From the NCBI GenBank assembly GCA_963841405.1, contig CAWJCM010000008.1:45357-109356 (forward strand): a DNA stretch of 64,000 nucleotides, read 5' to 3'. The stretch comes from DATBLE01 sp963841405 (GTDB lineage Bacteria; Actinomycetota; Thermoleophilia; Gaiellales; Gaiellaceae). This document shows positions 26,611 through 36,070 of the stretch, one piece after another. The notes under the pieces are model-generated. The model saw nothing but the letters and a program-made list of their open reading frames with translations. It searched no databases and was not told the DNA's origin. The position numbers were made by a program, and so were the translations under genes. The first letter of the stretch is position 1, and every line of letters starts with the position of its first letter.

Positions 26611-26641
26611 AGGACCGGTCCGTTCGGATGCCGTGCGCCGC

Positions 26642-27721
26642 TCAGACGGCGGCGGCGACGCCGGCGAGGCAGCGCCGGACGCGGACGAACATCGCCTCGA
26701 GCGCGAGGGCCGGTGTGACGTTGAACTCCTCGAACGTACGCCAGGCGCCGAGCACGACCTCGGCTGCCTGCTCCGCCGCAGGCATGCGCTCGGACGTCCC
26801 GTCCTCCGACAGCTCCGCGATGCGGTCGTAGTGGACGACGGCGCGCTCGGCCCCGGCGGCGACGACGACCAGGTCGCGATACCACGCGGCCAGCTCCTCG
26901 AGCGCGAACAGAATCTCCTCGCGCTCGGCACCGCGCTCGGCGCGGCGAACATGCTGCTCGGCCTCCCGGTCGGGCAGGTCGCGGCCGGCAATCGCCTCCT
27001 CGGCCGCGGCCCGCTCCTCGGCACCGCGCTCGGCGGCGAGCGCGGTCACGGTCCGGGCGGCGGCGGCCGGGTCGAACGCCGGGTCGGCGTAGGCGCCGCG
27101 GGCGACTCCGAGCAGCTCCGCTCGCCGGCGGACGGCGTCCGGGTCGAGCAGGCGCGCGACGCGATCGAGCCGTCCCCCCGCGACGCGCGCAACGGCGGTC
27201 AATTGGTCGGGCGACAGCCCGGGCGCCAGCCGCTCCGCCTCGGCGCGGACCGCCCGCTCCGACAACCGCTGGAACGGGACGAGCTGGCAGCGCGAGCGGA
27301 TCGTCTCGGGGATCGGGCCGAGCTCGTCGGCTGCGAGCACCACCACCGCGTACGGCGGCGGCTCCTCCAGGTCCTTGAGCAGCGAGTCCGCCGCCTCTGC
27401 GTTCAGCAGGTGCGCGTCGAAGATCAGGTAGACGCGGCGATCGCCCTCGAACGGTCGCATGTGCAGATCGCGGCGCAGCTCCCGGATGTCGTCGATCCTG
27501 ATCTGGTCGCCGTGCGGCTCCAGCACGTAGAGATCCGGGTGGGCGCGCCGCTCGACGCGGTCGCCGTCCGCGAGCAGCCCGGCGGCGAAGGCGACCGCTG
27601 CCCGCCGCTTGCCGACACCTGCGGGGCCGTGGAAGAGATACGCGTGGGCGGGACCTTCCCGTAGCGCGGCGGCGAGCAGGTGCTTCGCCCGCTCCTGCTC
27701 GATCAGCTGCTCGAAGCTCAA
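26642..27721 (-). CDS. holB: DNA polymerase III delta' subunit (clamp loader)
   Basis: This 359-residue AAA+ protein starts MSFEQLIEQERAKHLLAAAL. The Walker A is GPAGVGKRR and the SRC box is TIRSRCQLVPF, with LLKDLEEPPP as the conserved DnaX/HolB segment. The four-cysteine zinc module of many delta' and gamma subunits is absent, and the segment before HPDLYVLEP has no Cys. As a clamp-loader subunit it helps load the beta clamp. It starts at TTG, overlapping the tmk stop as TTGA, with GAGG upstream. The tmk-holB pairing is a common bacterial arrangement and supports both calls. Confidence 0.92.
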   Translation of the reverse strand: MSFEQLIEQERAKHLLAAALREGPAHAYLFHGPAGVGKRRAAVAFAAGLLADGDRVERRAHPDLYVLEPHGDQIRIDDIRELRRDLHMRPFEGDRRVYLIFDAHLLNAEAADSLLKDLEEPPPYAVVVLAADELGPIPETIRSRCQLVPFQRLSERAVRAEAERLAPGLSPDQLTAVARVAGGRLDRVARLLDPDAVRRRAELLGVARGAYADPAFDPAAAARTVTALAAERGAEERAAAEEAIAGRDLPDREAEQHVRRAERGAEREEILFALEELAAWYRDLVVVAAGAERAVVHYDRIAELSEDGTSERMPAAEQAAEVVLGAWRTFEEFNVTPALALEAMFVRVRRCLAGVAAAV

Positions 27722-28314
27722 AGCAGATCCTCGAGGCGGCCGCGCACCGCGGCGGCGATCTCCTCCACCGGGAGGCCGCCGTCCACCAGTTCGATCCGCT
27801 CCGGGAACCGCCGCGCGAGCTCCTCGTAGGCGACGGCGACCCGCGCCTGGAACGCGTCGCCCTCGCGCTCGATCCGGTCGGGGTCTCCCCGCCGGCGCGC
27901 GCCGGCGGCGCCCGCTTCAAGCGCGAGCACGAAGGTGCGGTCGGGCAGGAGCCCCTCGAGCACGGTCAGGTTGAGCTGGAGCACGGCCTCGAGCCCGAGG
28001 CCGCGGGCGATCCCCTGGTAGGCGAGCGAGGAGTCCACGAACCGGTCGCAGACAACGTCGGCGCCCCGCTCGAGCGCCGGCCGGATCACCCCGGCGGCGT
28101 GTTCAGCGCGCGAAGCTGCGAAGAGAGCGGCCTCCGCCCAGCCGGCCATCTCGGGGCCGTTCAGGACCAGCCGTCGGACCGCCTCCCCGAGCTCCGTCCC
28201 GCCCGGCTCGCGGGTCGCGACGACCTCGCGCCCGAGCCCGAGCAGGTGCTGCTCGAGCAACTGCGCCTGCGTCGACTTCCCCGAGCCGTCGACCCCTTCG
28301 ATGCTCACGAACAC
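27718..28314 (-). CDS. tmk: Thymidylate kinase
   Basis: This protein of about 198 residues phosphorylates dTMP to dTDP. It has the P-loop EGVDGSGKSTQ, the TREPGGTELGE dTMP-binding DR(E/P) block, and DRFVDSSLAYQGIARGLG. The lid region is Arg-poor compared with E. coli. Two close GTG starts exist (28314 and 28308); the first was taken. The gene is coupled to holB by a 4-bp overlap and is divergent from the LytR_C gene across 78 bp. Confidence 0.95.
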   Translation of the reverse strand: MFVSIEGVDGSGKSTQAQLLEQHLLGLGREVVATREPGGTELGEAVRRLVLNGPEMAGWAEAALFAASRAEHAAGVIRPALERGADVVCDRFVDSSLAYQGIARGLGLEAVLQLNLTVLEGLLPDRTFVLALEAGAAGARRRGDPDRIEREGDAFQARVAVAYEELARRFPERIELVDGGLPVEEIAAAVRGRLEDLL

Positions 28315-28392
28315 GCCCGGGATTAGAACAGGTAGGCGCCCCTCGACGGGCCCGGGGAAGGAGCGGGCGCCGGCGGCGCGAATCACGCGTCC

Positions 28393-28941
28393 GTGGATTC
28401 GCCCGCTCCGCAGCTCGAGCTCGTCCGCCCCTGGCGCACGGCCACGCTCGTCGCCTCCGGGGTGGCGGCGGTCGAGCTGGTCGCGCTCGTCGTCCTCGGG
28501 GTGGTACTGCTCGGGCGCTCGCTCGCGCCCCACGTCCACGCCGCGGCCGCGCAGGCGGCCCGCGAGCCGACGAAGCACGCGCCGGCGCCGGCGAAGCACA
28601 GGGCTGCGTCCCGGCCGGTCGGGCCTGCACACGCGGCTCGGATCCTGCCCCGCGCGAAGACCGGCGTCATCGTCCTGAACGGCAACGGGATCAACGGCGC
28701 AGCTGCCGAGGCGGCGGCGATCGTCAGTGCCCGCGGGTACCGCGTCGCCGCCACGAGGAACGCTCCCCGCACCGGGTATCCGACCTGGCGGCTGATGACG
28801 GCGCCGGGCTACGCGGCGGAGGCGATCCGCTTCGCGCGGGACCTCGACCTCGCCCGATCGCGCGTGGGACCGCTCGACGGGATGACGCCCAAGCAGCTGC
28901 ACGGCGCGAAGCTGGTCCTGATCCTCGGCACCAACAGATAA
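28393..28941 (+). CDS. LytR C-terminal domain protein, membrane anchored
   Basis: This 182-residue protein has a membrane helix at about residues 20-42 and an Ala/Pro/Lys-rich linker. Its LytR_C domain begins with GVIVLNGNGINGAAAEAA, followed by ARGYRVAATRNAPRTGYPTW, and ends in LVLILGTNR. LytR_C domains accompany LytR-CpsA-Psr wall-polymer ligases and are thought to work at the cell envelope. Here the domain stands alone, without an LCP catalytic domain. The neighbours tmk/holB and an O-antigen-ligase-like gene give no closer partner. Confidence 0.85.
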   Translation: MDSPAPQLELVRPWRTATLVASGVAAVELVALVVLGVVLLGRSLAPHVHAAAAQAAREPTKHAPAPAKHRAASRPVGPAHAARILPRAKTGVIVLNGNGINGAAAEAAAIVSARGYRVAATRNAPRTGYPTWRLMTAPGYAAEAIRFARDLDLARSRVGPLDGMTPKQLHGAKLVLILGTNR

Positions 28942-28980
28942 CTGCGTGCGTGCCAGACTTCGGTCCGGCTTGCGCTCCGT

Positions 28981-30888
28981 TTACCTCCCCTCGACCTTGG
29001 CCCTGGCCTGGTCGAGCAGCCCGCCAGGGCGGCCGGCAGGCCCGTACGGGTCGAGGCCGTATGCCCGGTCGAGGTCGTGGAGCGCCGCGCGGTACTGCCC
29101 CGAGTAGAACTCGAACGAGCCGAGCGCGAACCAGGTGCTCGAGTTCTCCGGCTGGAGGCTCACCGCGTCGCGGTAGTAGCGCAGCGCGTCGCGATCGTCG
29201 TACCGCGCCACCTCGGCGTCGCCGAGCACTTGCAGCGGATCGGTCGCCAGCGGGTCGAGCCAGCGGGCCGAGCGGCCGTCCGACAGCGCTGCGCTCGTCT
29301 GTCCCCCTGCGATCGCCTCGTAGGCCGAGTCGACGAGCCGCCCCGACGCATACGGCGCGGCCAGCGAATAGAGGACGCCGACCGAGACGAATGCGACCGC
29401 ACCCGCCCACGCCGGCCGTAGCCTGCGAGCCGGGGGCGACGCCCCCAGCCCGACGAGCACGCCGAGCGAGAAGAACGCCGGCGCGCCCACCGCGACGAAC
29501 TCCCAGTGGATGTCGACCAGGGAGTGGAGCACGAACGCCCCCGCAGCCAGGGCGAGCGCCGTCGCCGCCGTCCGCTCGGGCGGCTCGACCCGGCGCACGG
29601 CCGTCACCGCCGCGGCGGCACCTGTCCCGATCAGGCCGACCAGGAGCAAGAACCCGACGACGCCGGTCTCGGCCAGGAACTGCAGCGGCAGGTCGTGCGG
29701 CTCGGTCGTCACGATCGAGCCGTTCCTGATGCCCCTGCGGGCGATCTCGAAGGTCGCCGCACCCTTGCCGCTCGCAGGGGCGTCGGTGAAGAGCTGCCAC
29801 GCCTCCTGCCACCACCGCCACCGGTTGCTCGAGCTGAGGTCGGCGAGCCGGTTCGGATTCTGGCTGACCTCCGCCGCCTTCGCGCCGCGGAACTCGTCCA
29901 GGACCTGCCCGCTCTTGGTGACGGCAACCGCGGCGACGGCGGCAACGCCCACCACCGCGACGAGGAGCCCCAGCGCGCGCGCCAACGACCGCCGCCGTTC
30001 CGGCGGAAGCTCGACACGCGCCGCGAAATAGGCGAGCACGCAGACGACCGCCGCGCCGACGCAGAGCAGGACGCCGAACCAGGCTCCGTCGTTCACGCGG
30101 TCGCTGTACGGCTGCAGGTCGTCGGTGAGCGCGGGTCGCGAGAACGCCCAGAGCGCCACGAGCCCGGCGACCGGCGTGACGAGCACGAGCGTCGCGAGCC
30201 CCTCGAGGCGGTCGCGCTCGGTCGCCAGCCAGGCGAGCGCCGCCACCGCGGCAACGGCGATCCCCGCGCGCGAGTAGGTGAGGACGACGACGAGCTCGGC
30301 GAGATAGACGAGGAGGGCGCCCGATGCCCGCGCGGCGGGATGGAACCGCCGGGAGCACGCCGCCCACAGGCCGAGAGGCACCGCGGTGGCGGCGACGAGC
30401 GCGAGCGAGTTCCAGTACCCGACGGGGTTGCGCAGCCGGGCGACGCGGGCGCCGTCGGGAAAGAGCGACGGGATGACCTTGCCGAGCAGGGCCCACGCCA
30501 GCACGAGGCCGAGCAGCACGGCCAGGCCGGCGGCGGCGGTTCGCGCCGGCTGCGGCGCGCGGGTGGCCAGCAGGCCGAGCAGGGCGATCGCCCCGTAGAC
30601 GAGCAGCCGGTCGAACGCCGCCCAGGACAGGTCCGGCGCGATCGACCACCACATCGTCAGCCCGACCCACCCGATCAGGGCGGCGAGCAGCCCGAGGGCG
30701 ATCGCCCCGGCGCCGCGCGGTACGGGCAGCCCGCCGCCGGCGGCGATGGCGGAGGCGGCGATCACCGCCAGCGCGCCGATCCAGAACAGCCGCCCGTTCG
30801 AGGTACCGTCGCCGAAGAACAGCGCCGTGAAGAGCAGCGCGGCCGCGGCGAGGAGGGCCGCGCGGCCGGCGAGCACGGGGGCCTGCAT
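28981..30888 (-). CDS. O-antigen ligase/polymerase-like membrane protein with C-terminal TPR
   Basis: The protein has about 635 residues and 11-13 hydrophobic helices in its first 450 residues. A long exposed loop contains LSSSNRWRWWQEAWQLF and TTEPHDLPLQFLAETG, the His-containing loop typical of the O-antigen ligase (Wzy_C/WaaL) family. The C-terminal part (about 520-635) is soluble and TPR-like (ALRYYRDAVSLQPENSSTW, then ALGSFEFYSGQYRAALHDL). It probably polymerises or ligates an exported glycan. The ATG at 30888 was chosen; a longer frame extends upstream but overlaps the divergent gene's start region. Confidence 0.8.
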   Translation of the reverse strand: MQAPVLAGRAALLAAAALLFTALFFGDGTSNGRLFWIGALAVIAASAIAAGGGLPVPRGAGAIALGLLAALIGWVGLTMWWSIAPDLSWAAFDRLLVYGAIALLGLLATRAPQPARTAAAGLAVLLGLVLAWALLGKVIPSLFPDGARVARLRNPVGYWNSLALVAATAVPLGLWAACSRRFHPAARASGALLVYLAELVVVLTYSRAGIAVAAVAALAWLATERDRLEGLATLVLVTPVAGLVALWAFSRPALTDDLQPYSDRVNDGAWFGVLLCVGAAVVCVLAYFAARVELPPERRRSLARALGLLVAVVGVAAVAAVAVTKSGQVLDEFRGAKAAEVSQNPNRLADLSSSNRWRWWQEAWQLFTDAPASGKGAATFEIARRGIRNGSIVTTEPHDLPLQFLAETGVVGFLLLVGLIGTGAAAAVTAVRRVEPPERTAATALALAAGAFVLHSLVDIHWEFVAVGAPAFFSLGVLVGLGASPPARRLRPAWAGAVAFVSVGVLYSLAAPYASGRLVDSAYEAIAGGQTSAALSDGRSARWLDPLATDPLQVLGDAEVARYDDRDALRYYRDAVSLQPENSSTWFALGSFEFYSGQYRAALHDLDRAYGLDPYGPAGRPGGLLDQARAKVEGR

Positions 30889-31024
30889 CGCCGCCCGGAC
30901 GCTAGCTGGTCCAGCCGACGACGGCCGAGGATCCGGGCTAGGCTTTAACAGACCCTTTACGGGAGCCTCACGGGTAGCGAATGGCGCGCGTGAAGACTGG
31001 GTTCCCGGCCGTTCCGCCCGGGGC

Positions 31025-31747
31025 ATGACGTACAGTGCATTGGACGAGAGAGACACCGACCGGAGCCCGGGTGGGCACGGTCACCCGTTTCGCGTGAACC
31101 ATTCGTTTCGCCACACCCTCGTTGCACTTCTGATCGTGGGCGCCGCCACCGCCGCGTTCGGTGCGACCACGGCGGCCGCCGCAGGGTCCGCGGCCAAGAG
31201 CAAGCCGCCCTGCTGGAAGGTGCTGATCAACGACTGGTACGACGGGCGGATCGACGGGATCTACGAGATCCACTGCTACCGGGACGCGCTGCAGCATCTC
31301 CCGGCCGACGTGGACACGTACTCGAGCGCCAGGGACGACATCAAGCAGGCGCTCCAGAAGCGGATCACCCAGAGCCACGACGGCGGAACCGGTAACGGCG
31401 GAGGGGCGAACGGCGGAGGGGCGAACGGCGGCGGTGCCGCGGGCGGCGGCACGAGCGGCGGAGGCAGCTCCGGCGGGGGAACCTCCGGCGGAGGAACCTC
31501 CGGCGGCGGGACGTCGGCGGGCAACGACACCAGCGGCCCGATCCCGAACGCGATCAGCAATCTCGGCCCCAAGAAGGCCGACTCGCTGCCGGTCCCGCTG
31601 CTCGTCCTCGGCGGCGTGGCGATCGTCCTGATGGCGGCCGGCGGAGCCGGTTTCCTGGCGCGCAGGACGCGCGCGCGGCGAGCCCAGCTGGCCTCCGCAG
31701 CGTCGGTCCCGCACGGGCCCGGACCGGGGCCGACCGAGCCGTCGTAG
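31025..31747 (+). CDS. Secreted, C-terminally anchored protein with Gly-rich repeats
   Basis: This 240-residue protein has a signal-like hydrophobic stretch (HTLVALLIVGAATAAFG) and a Cys-containing folded segment (PPCWKVLINDWYDGRIDGIY...HCYRDALQHLP). A long Gly-rich linker follows, built from GGG plus two-residue units (about 31380-31520 in DNA). It ends in an anchor helix (VPLLVLGGVAIVLMAAGG) followed by a basic tail RRTRARR. This is the layout of a wall-spanning surface protein. A later GTG at 31094 would put the signal peptide at the very N-terminus and may be the true start. I do not recognise the folded domain. Confidence 0.75.
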   Translation: MTYSALDERDTDRSPGGHGHPFRVNHSFRHTLVALLIVGAATAAFGATTAAAAGSAAKSKPPCWKVLINDWYDGRIDGIYEIHCYRDALQHLPADVDTYSSARDDIKQALQKRITQSHDGGTGNGGGANGGGANGGGAAGGGTSGGGSSGGGTSGGGTSGGGTSAGNDTSGPIPNAISNLGPKKADSLPVPLLVLGGVAIVLMAAGGAGFLARRTRARRAQLASAASVPHGPGPGPTEPS

Positions 31748-31813
31748 CCCGGTAAAGCGCCTGCAAAATCGCTAAAAAGAGCTCCGTCCGAAGGACGCTC
31801 TACGCTCCTTGGT

Positions 31814-31833
31814 CCCTCTCCGGAGGGAGAGGG
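31814..31833 (+). other. Hairpin in the nrdJ leader
   Basis: This perfect 8-bp stem CCCTCTCC/GGAGAGGG with a GGAG loop lies 19 bp before the nrdJ ribosome binding site. It could end transcription from the upstream gene or shape the leader. The 114-bp leader is too short for a cobalamin riboswitch and shows no B12-box. Confidence 0.5.
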
Positions 31834-31861
31834 AGCCCGCAGCTATCCTTGGGAGGAAGAG

Positions 31862-34618
31862 GTGGCGTCCATGAAGGCATCCACAAGTTTCGAGCACCCC
31901 ACCGACGAGGTCGTGAACACGGTCGTCGAGGAGGCCGCCGACGTCGGCGTCGAGCGCTTCTTCACGATCACCGGCCGTGACCCGTTCGAGGAGGTCGAGT
32001 GGGAACTCCGCGACGCCTTCATCCCCGGCAAGGACAAGGCCGTCTTCGACCAGAAGGAGGTCGAGTTCCCGAAGTTCTGGTCGCAGACCGCGACGAACAT
32101 CGTCGCGCAGAAATATTTCAGGGGCAGGATGGGCTCTGCCGAAAGGGAGCGGAGCGTCAAGCAGATGATCGGCCGCGTCATCGCCACGATCGGCGGCTGG
32201 GGCCGCGCGGGCGGCTACTTCGTCTCCGACGAGGAGGCCGACACCTTCGAGGCGGAGCTGAAGGCGATCCTCGTCAACCAGTACGCCTCGTTCAACTCCC
32301 CCGTCTGGTTCAACGTCGGCTTCGAGGAGCGTCCGCAATGTTCGGCGTGCTTCATCCTCTCGATCGACGACTCGATGGAGTCGATCCTGGACTGGATCCG
32401 CCGCGAGGGGATCATCTTCCGCGGCGGCTCGGGCTCCGGGGTCAACCTCTCGCGTCTGCGCTCCTCCAAGGAGCAGCTCTCGAAGGGCGGCCACGCATCG
32501 GGCCCGGTCTCGTTCATGCGCGGCGCCGACGCGTCCGCCGGCACGATCAAGTCCGGCGGCAAGACGCGCCGTGCCGCGAAGATGGTCGTCCTCGACGTCG
32601 ACCATCCGGACGTCGAGCACTTCATCTGGTGCAAGGCGCACGAGGAGGAGAAGGCGCGCGTCCTCGAGCAGGCCGGGTACGACATGGCCCTCGACTCCGA
32701 GCATTGGGCGTCGATCCAGTACCAGAACGCCAACAACTCCGTGCGCGTGACGGACGCCTTCATGGAGGCGGCCGAGGCGGGCGCCGAGTGGAACCTGACC
32801 GCGCGCACCGACGGCAGCGTGGTCGACACGGTCGACGCGCGCGACCTCCTGCGGCAGATCGCCGAGGCGGCCTGGCGCTGCGCCGATCCCGGCGTGCAGT
32901 ACGACACGACGATCAACGCGTGGCACACCAGCCCGAACTCGGGCCGGATCAACGCGTCCAATCCCTGCAGCGAGTACATGCATCTCGACAACTCGGCCTG
33001 CAACCTTGCGTCGCTCAACCTGATGAAGTTCCGCGGCGAGGAGGGCGAGCTCGACCTCGACGCGTTCCAGCACGCCGTCGACGTGGTCTTCCTCGCCCAG
33101 GAGATCGTCGTCGGCTACTCGTCCTATCCGACGCCGGAGATCGAGGCGAACGCGAAGGCGTACCGCGAGCTCGGCCTCGGCTACGCGAACCTCGGCGCAT
33201 TGCTGATGGCACGCGGCCTGCCGTACGACTCGGACGAAGGCCGGGCGTACGCGGCGGCGATCACCGCGCTGATGACCGGCCGCGCGTACCGCAAGTCGGC
33301 AGAGATCGCGGCCCGGATGGGCCCGCACGCCGGCTACCAGCCGAACACGGCGGCGATGCTCGGCGTGATCGCGAAGCACCGCGCCGCGGTCGGCAATATC
33401 CAGCACACCGAGTCGGTGCCGGAAGACCTGCTCTCCGCCGCACGGCAGTCGTGGGACGACGCCCTGAACCTCGGCGAGGTGCACGGCTTCCGGAACGCCC
33501 AGGCGACCGTGCTCGCCCCCACCGGGACGATCAGCTTCATGATGGATTGCGACACCACCGGGGTCGAGCCGGACTTCTCGCTCGTCAAGTCGAAGAAGCT
33601 CGTCGGCGGCGGCGAGATCACGATCGTGAACAAGACGGTGCCGATGGCCCTGGAGAAGCTCGGCTACGCACCGGCCGAGATCGACGAGATCGTCGCGTTC
33701 ATCGACGAGCGGAACTCGATCGTCGGCGCGCCGTACGTCAAGTCGGACCACTACCCGGTGTTCGACTGCGCGATCGGCGACCGGGCGATCCACCACTCCG
33801 GCCACGTGAAGATGATGGGCGCGGTCCAACCGTTCATCTCCGGCGCGATCTCGAAGACGGTCAACCTGCCCGAGCAGGTCACGGTCGACGAGGTCGCCCG
33901 GCTGATCGCCGACGCGTGGCGTCTCGGCGTGAAGGCGATCGCGATCTACCGCGACAACTGCAAGGTCGCGCAGCCGCTGGCGGGGAAGAAGGAGGAGGGC
34001 CAGCTGCCTGCAGTGCCGCCGACGCCGCTCACCCAGCGCCGCCGCCTGCCGGAGGACCGCACCGAGATCGGCCGCAAGTTCCGCGTCGGCGACTACGAAG
34101 GCTACATCCACGTCGGCCTGTACGAGGACGGGAGCCCCGGCGACATCTTCGTCGACATCGCCAAGGACGGAACCACGATGGCCGGCCTGATGAACTCGCT
34201 GATGATCGCGGTCTCGATGGGCCTCCAGTACGGCGTCCCGCCGGAGGTCTACGTCTCGAAGCTCTCGCACATGCGTTTCGAGCCGTCGGGCCTGACGAAC
34301 GACACGGACATCCGCAACGCCAAGTCGATCGTCGACTACATCTTCCGCTGGTTCGGCAAGAAGTTCCTCACGCCCGAGCAGCAGGAGGAGGCGGGGATTC
34401 TCTCGCCGGAGGTGAAGGCGCGGCTCGCGGAGCGCTACGCCAACGGTGGTGATTCAGCCGTAGCGGCGTCGCCGGTGGAAGCGCCGCCCCCGGGCCAGAC
34501 CGCCCTCTTCAACTCGTGGGAGGACGCGGTCGAGTGCGCGAAGTGCGGCGGACGGATGGTGCGCACCGGCTCCTGCTACACCTGCCGCGACTGCGGGACG
34601 AACACCGGCTGCAGCTGA
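31862..34618 (+). CDS. nrdJ: Vitamin B12-dependent ribonucleotide reductase (class II)
   Basis: This 918-residue enzyme reduces ribonucleotides to deoxyribonucleotides with adenosylcobalamin. Residues about 150-700 form the catalytic barrel: RGGSGSGVNLSRLR is a substrate loop, SNPCSEYMHLDNSACNL carries the active-site Asn-x-Cys-x-Glu and the redox Cys, and LAPTGTISFMMDCDTTG binds phosphate. The C-terminal tail has a zinc-ribbon/redox Cys cluster (CAKCGGRM...CYTCRDCG...GCS). The GTG start follows GGAGG by 5 bases; an ATG nine bases later is possible but poorly spaced. The enzyme is oxygen independent, so it works in air and without it. Confidence 0.97.
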   Translation: MASMKASTSFEHPTDEVVNTVVEEAADVGVERFFTITGRDPFEEVEWELRDAFIPGKDKAVFDQKEVEFPKFWSQTATNIVAQKYFRGRMGSAERERSVKQMIGRVIATIGGWGRAGGYFVSDEEADTFEAELKAILVNQYASFNSPVWFNVGFEERPQCSACFILSIDDSMESILDWIRREGIIFRGGSGSGVNLSRLRSSKEQLSKGGHASGPVSFMRGADASAGTIKSGGKTRRAAKMVVLDVDHPDVEHFIWCKAHEEEKARVLEQAGYDMALDSEHWASIQYQNANNSVRVTDAFMEAAEAGAEWNLTARTDGSVVDTVDARDLLRQIAEAAWRCADPGVQYDTTINAWHTSPNSGRINASNPCSEYMHLDNSACNLASLNLMKFRGEEGELDLDAFQHAVDVVFLAQEIVVGYSSYPTPEIEANAKAYRELGLGYANLGALLMARGLPYDSDEGRAYAAAITALMTGRAYRKSAEIAARMGPHAGYQPNTAAMLGVIAKHRAAVGNIQHTESVPEDLLSAARQSWDDALNLGEVHGFRNAQATVLAPTGTISFMMDCDTTGVEPDFSLVKSKKLVGGGEITIVNKTVPMALEKLGYAPAEIDEIVAFIDERNSIVGAPYVKSDHYPVFDCAIGDRAIHHSGHVKMMGAVQPFISGAISKTVNLPEQVTVDEVARLIADAWRLGVKAIAIYRDNCKVAQPLAGKKEEGQLPAVPPTPLTQRRRLPEDRTEIGRKFRVGDYEGYIHVGLYEDGSPGDIFVDIAKDGTTMAGLMNSLMIAVSMGLQYGVPPEVYVSKLSHMRFEPSGLTNDTDIRNAKSIVDYIFRWFGKKFLTPEQQEEAGILSPEVKARLAERYANGGDSAVAASPVEAPPPGQTALFNSWEDAVECAKCGGRMVRTGSCYTCRDCGTNTGCS

Positions 34619-34654
34619 GCCGAGCCGGCTGAGCCGAACACCCTCTTCCGTACA

Positions 34655-34688
34655 CCGGATCGGCGGAGGTTGCCCACCGCCGATCCGG
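34655..34688 (+). terminator. Hairpin terminator after nrdJ
   Basis: This perfect 12-bp stem CCGGATCGGCGG/CCGCCGATCCGG with a 10-nt loop lies 37 bp beyond the nrdJ stop and 22 bp before the next gene. There is no T run. Confidence 0.8.
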
Positions 34689-34709
34689 GTACCTACACCG
34701 AGGATGCTC

Positions 34710-35981
34710 ATGCTCGGGCGCACCTGGCGCAGGACCGTCCAGAGCCTGTGGTTCCTGCCGGGGACGATGGTCGTCGGCTTCGGTGCGCTCGCGTTCGGCC
34801 TCGTCGAGGTTGACCGGCGCTTCGGGCTTGACGCCGACCTGCTCTTCGGCGGCGATGCCGGGGCCGGGCGGACGGTTCTCTCCGTTATCGCCGGTTCGCT
34901 GATCACCGTCGCAGGCGTCTCGCTGTCGCTCACGCTCCTGGTGCTGCAGCTCGCCTCGAGCCAGTTCAGCCCGCGAGTGCTCCCGGGCTTTCTCGGCGAC
35001 CGGTTCACGCAGGTCACCGTCGGTTCGTTCGTCGGGATCTTCACCTACTCGCTGATCACGCTTCGCGCCGTCGGCGGAGGATTCGTGCCACGCCTCAGCA
35101 TCACGGTGGCAAGCGCACTCGGCGTGGTCGCCGTGATCGTCCTCGTCGCGTTCATCCATCACGTCTCGCAGCTGATCCAGGTCTCCGGGATAGCAGCGCG
35201 GATCGGCGCCGCAACCGTGCGGCAGGTGGAGCGCATCTACCCCGAGCCGTTCGGCGACGGCGTTGACGAGGACGGTGATGCCCTGCTCGTCGAATGGCGA
35301 CGCCTCGGTGACCCGCGCATCGTTCGTCCGAGCCGTTCCGGATACGTGGAGGAGATCGCGACCGACCGGTTGGCGTCGAGGCTGGACGGACTGGCCGCAC
35401 GAGTCCATTTCGCCGTCTTCCCCGGCGAGTTCGTCACGACCGGCGACGTCCTGGCCGAGGTGTGGACGCACGATGCCGAGACGGCTGCGCGCGGGGTCTC
35501 GACCGCCTTCGGGATCGCCGACGAGCGCAGTCCGACCCTCGACGTCGGGTTCGGCATCCGGCAGCTGACGGATATCGCGCTACGGGCGCTCTCGCCGGCC
35601 CTCAACGACCCGACGACGGCGCAGACCTGCATCGGTTATCTCCGCGCGATCCTCGAAGCGCTCACCGGGCGCGATCTGCCGCCGCGGGTGCGTCGCTTCG
35701 ACGGCTGCGAGCTGGTCGTGATCGCTGAACGGCGTGCCTTCGAGGACCACCTGCTGCCGCTCGTGGAGATCGGCCGCTCGTGCGGCGATGCGGTCGAGGT
35801 GACGGCCGCGCTCCTCGACACGTGCGCAAGCGTCGCCGACCGCGCCCGAGCGGCGGGCGCAGACGATCGCGTCGACGCAGCGCTCGCAGTTGCCTCGACC
35901 ATCGCCCGGCAGTCGAGCCGTCGCTCGCCGAGGGGCAGTGACCGGGGCCGAATCGTGGAAGCGGTGCCGTACGGGGCGTAG
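34710..35981 (+). CDS. DUF2254 family membrane protein
   Basis: The protein has about 423 residues. Four N-terminal membrane segments carry the DUF2254 landmarks: an early VIAGSLITVAGVSLSLTLLV helix, then QLASSQFSPRVLPGFLGD, then a helix pair to about residue 160. A cytoplasmic region follows with GYVEEIATDRL and DVGFGIRQLTDIALRALSPA, ending in NDPTTAQTCIGYL. The molecular function of the family is unknown. The ATG at 34710 has GAGG six bases upstream, better than the ATG at 34704. Confidence 0.88.
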   Translation: MLGRTWRRTVQSLWFLPGTMVVGFGALAFGLVEVDRRFGLDADLLFGGDAGAGRTVLSVIAGSLITVAGVSLSLTLLVLQLASSQFSPRVLPGFLGDRFTQVTVGSFVGIFTYSLITLRAVGGGFVPRLSITVASALGVVAVIVLVAFIHHVSQLIQVSGIAARIGAATVRQVERIYPEPFGDGVDEDGDALLVEWRRLGDPRIVRPSRSGYVEEIATDRLASRLDGLAARVHFAVFPGEFVTTGDVLAEVWTHDAETAARGVSTAFGIADERSPTLDVGFGIRQLTDIALRALSPALNDPTTAQTCIGYLRAILEALTGRDLPPRVRRFDGCELVVIAERRAFEDHLLPLVEIGRSCGDAVEVTAALLDTCASVADRARAAGADDRVDAALAVASTIARQSSRRSPRGSDRGRIVEAVPYGA

Positions 35982-36070
35982 TCGAGCCGCGGACAGGTGG
36001 GACGACCCGGCTTCATCTCGACCGCCGACCCATCGCCGGGGCTGCGTCAGTCCGCCAGTACGATCGCCGT

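Noticed and set aside
31380..31520. Short tandem DNA repeats resembling a CRISPR or minisatellite
   Set aside because: They are in-frame codons for a Gly-rich linker (GGG plus two residues) of a secreted protein, with no conserved repeat-spacer structure.
31748..31861. Cobalamin riboswitch before the B12-dependent reductase
   Set aside because: The leader is only 114 bp and shows no B12-box or multi-arm fold, only one 8-bp hairpin.
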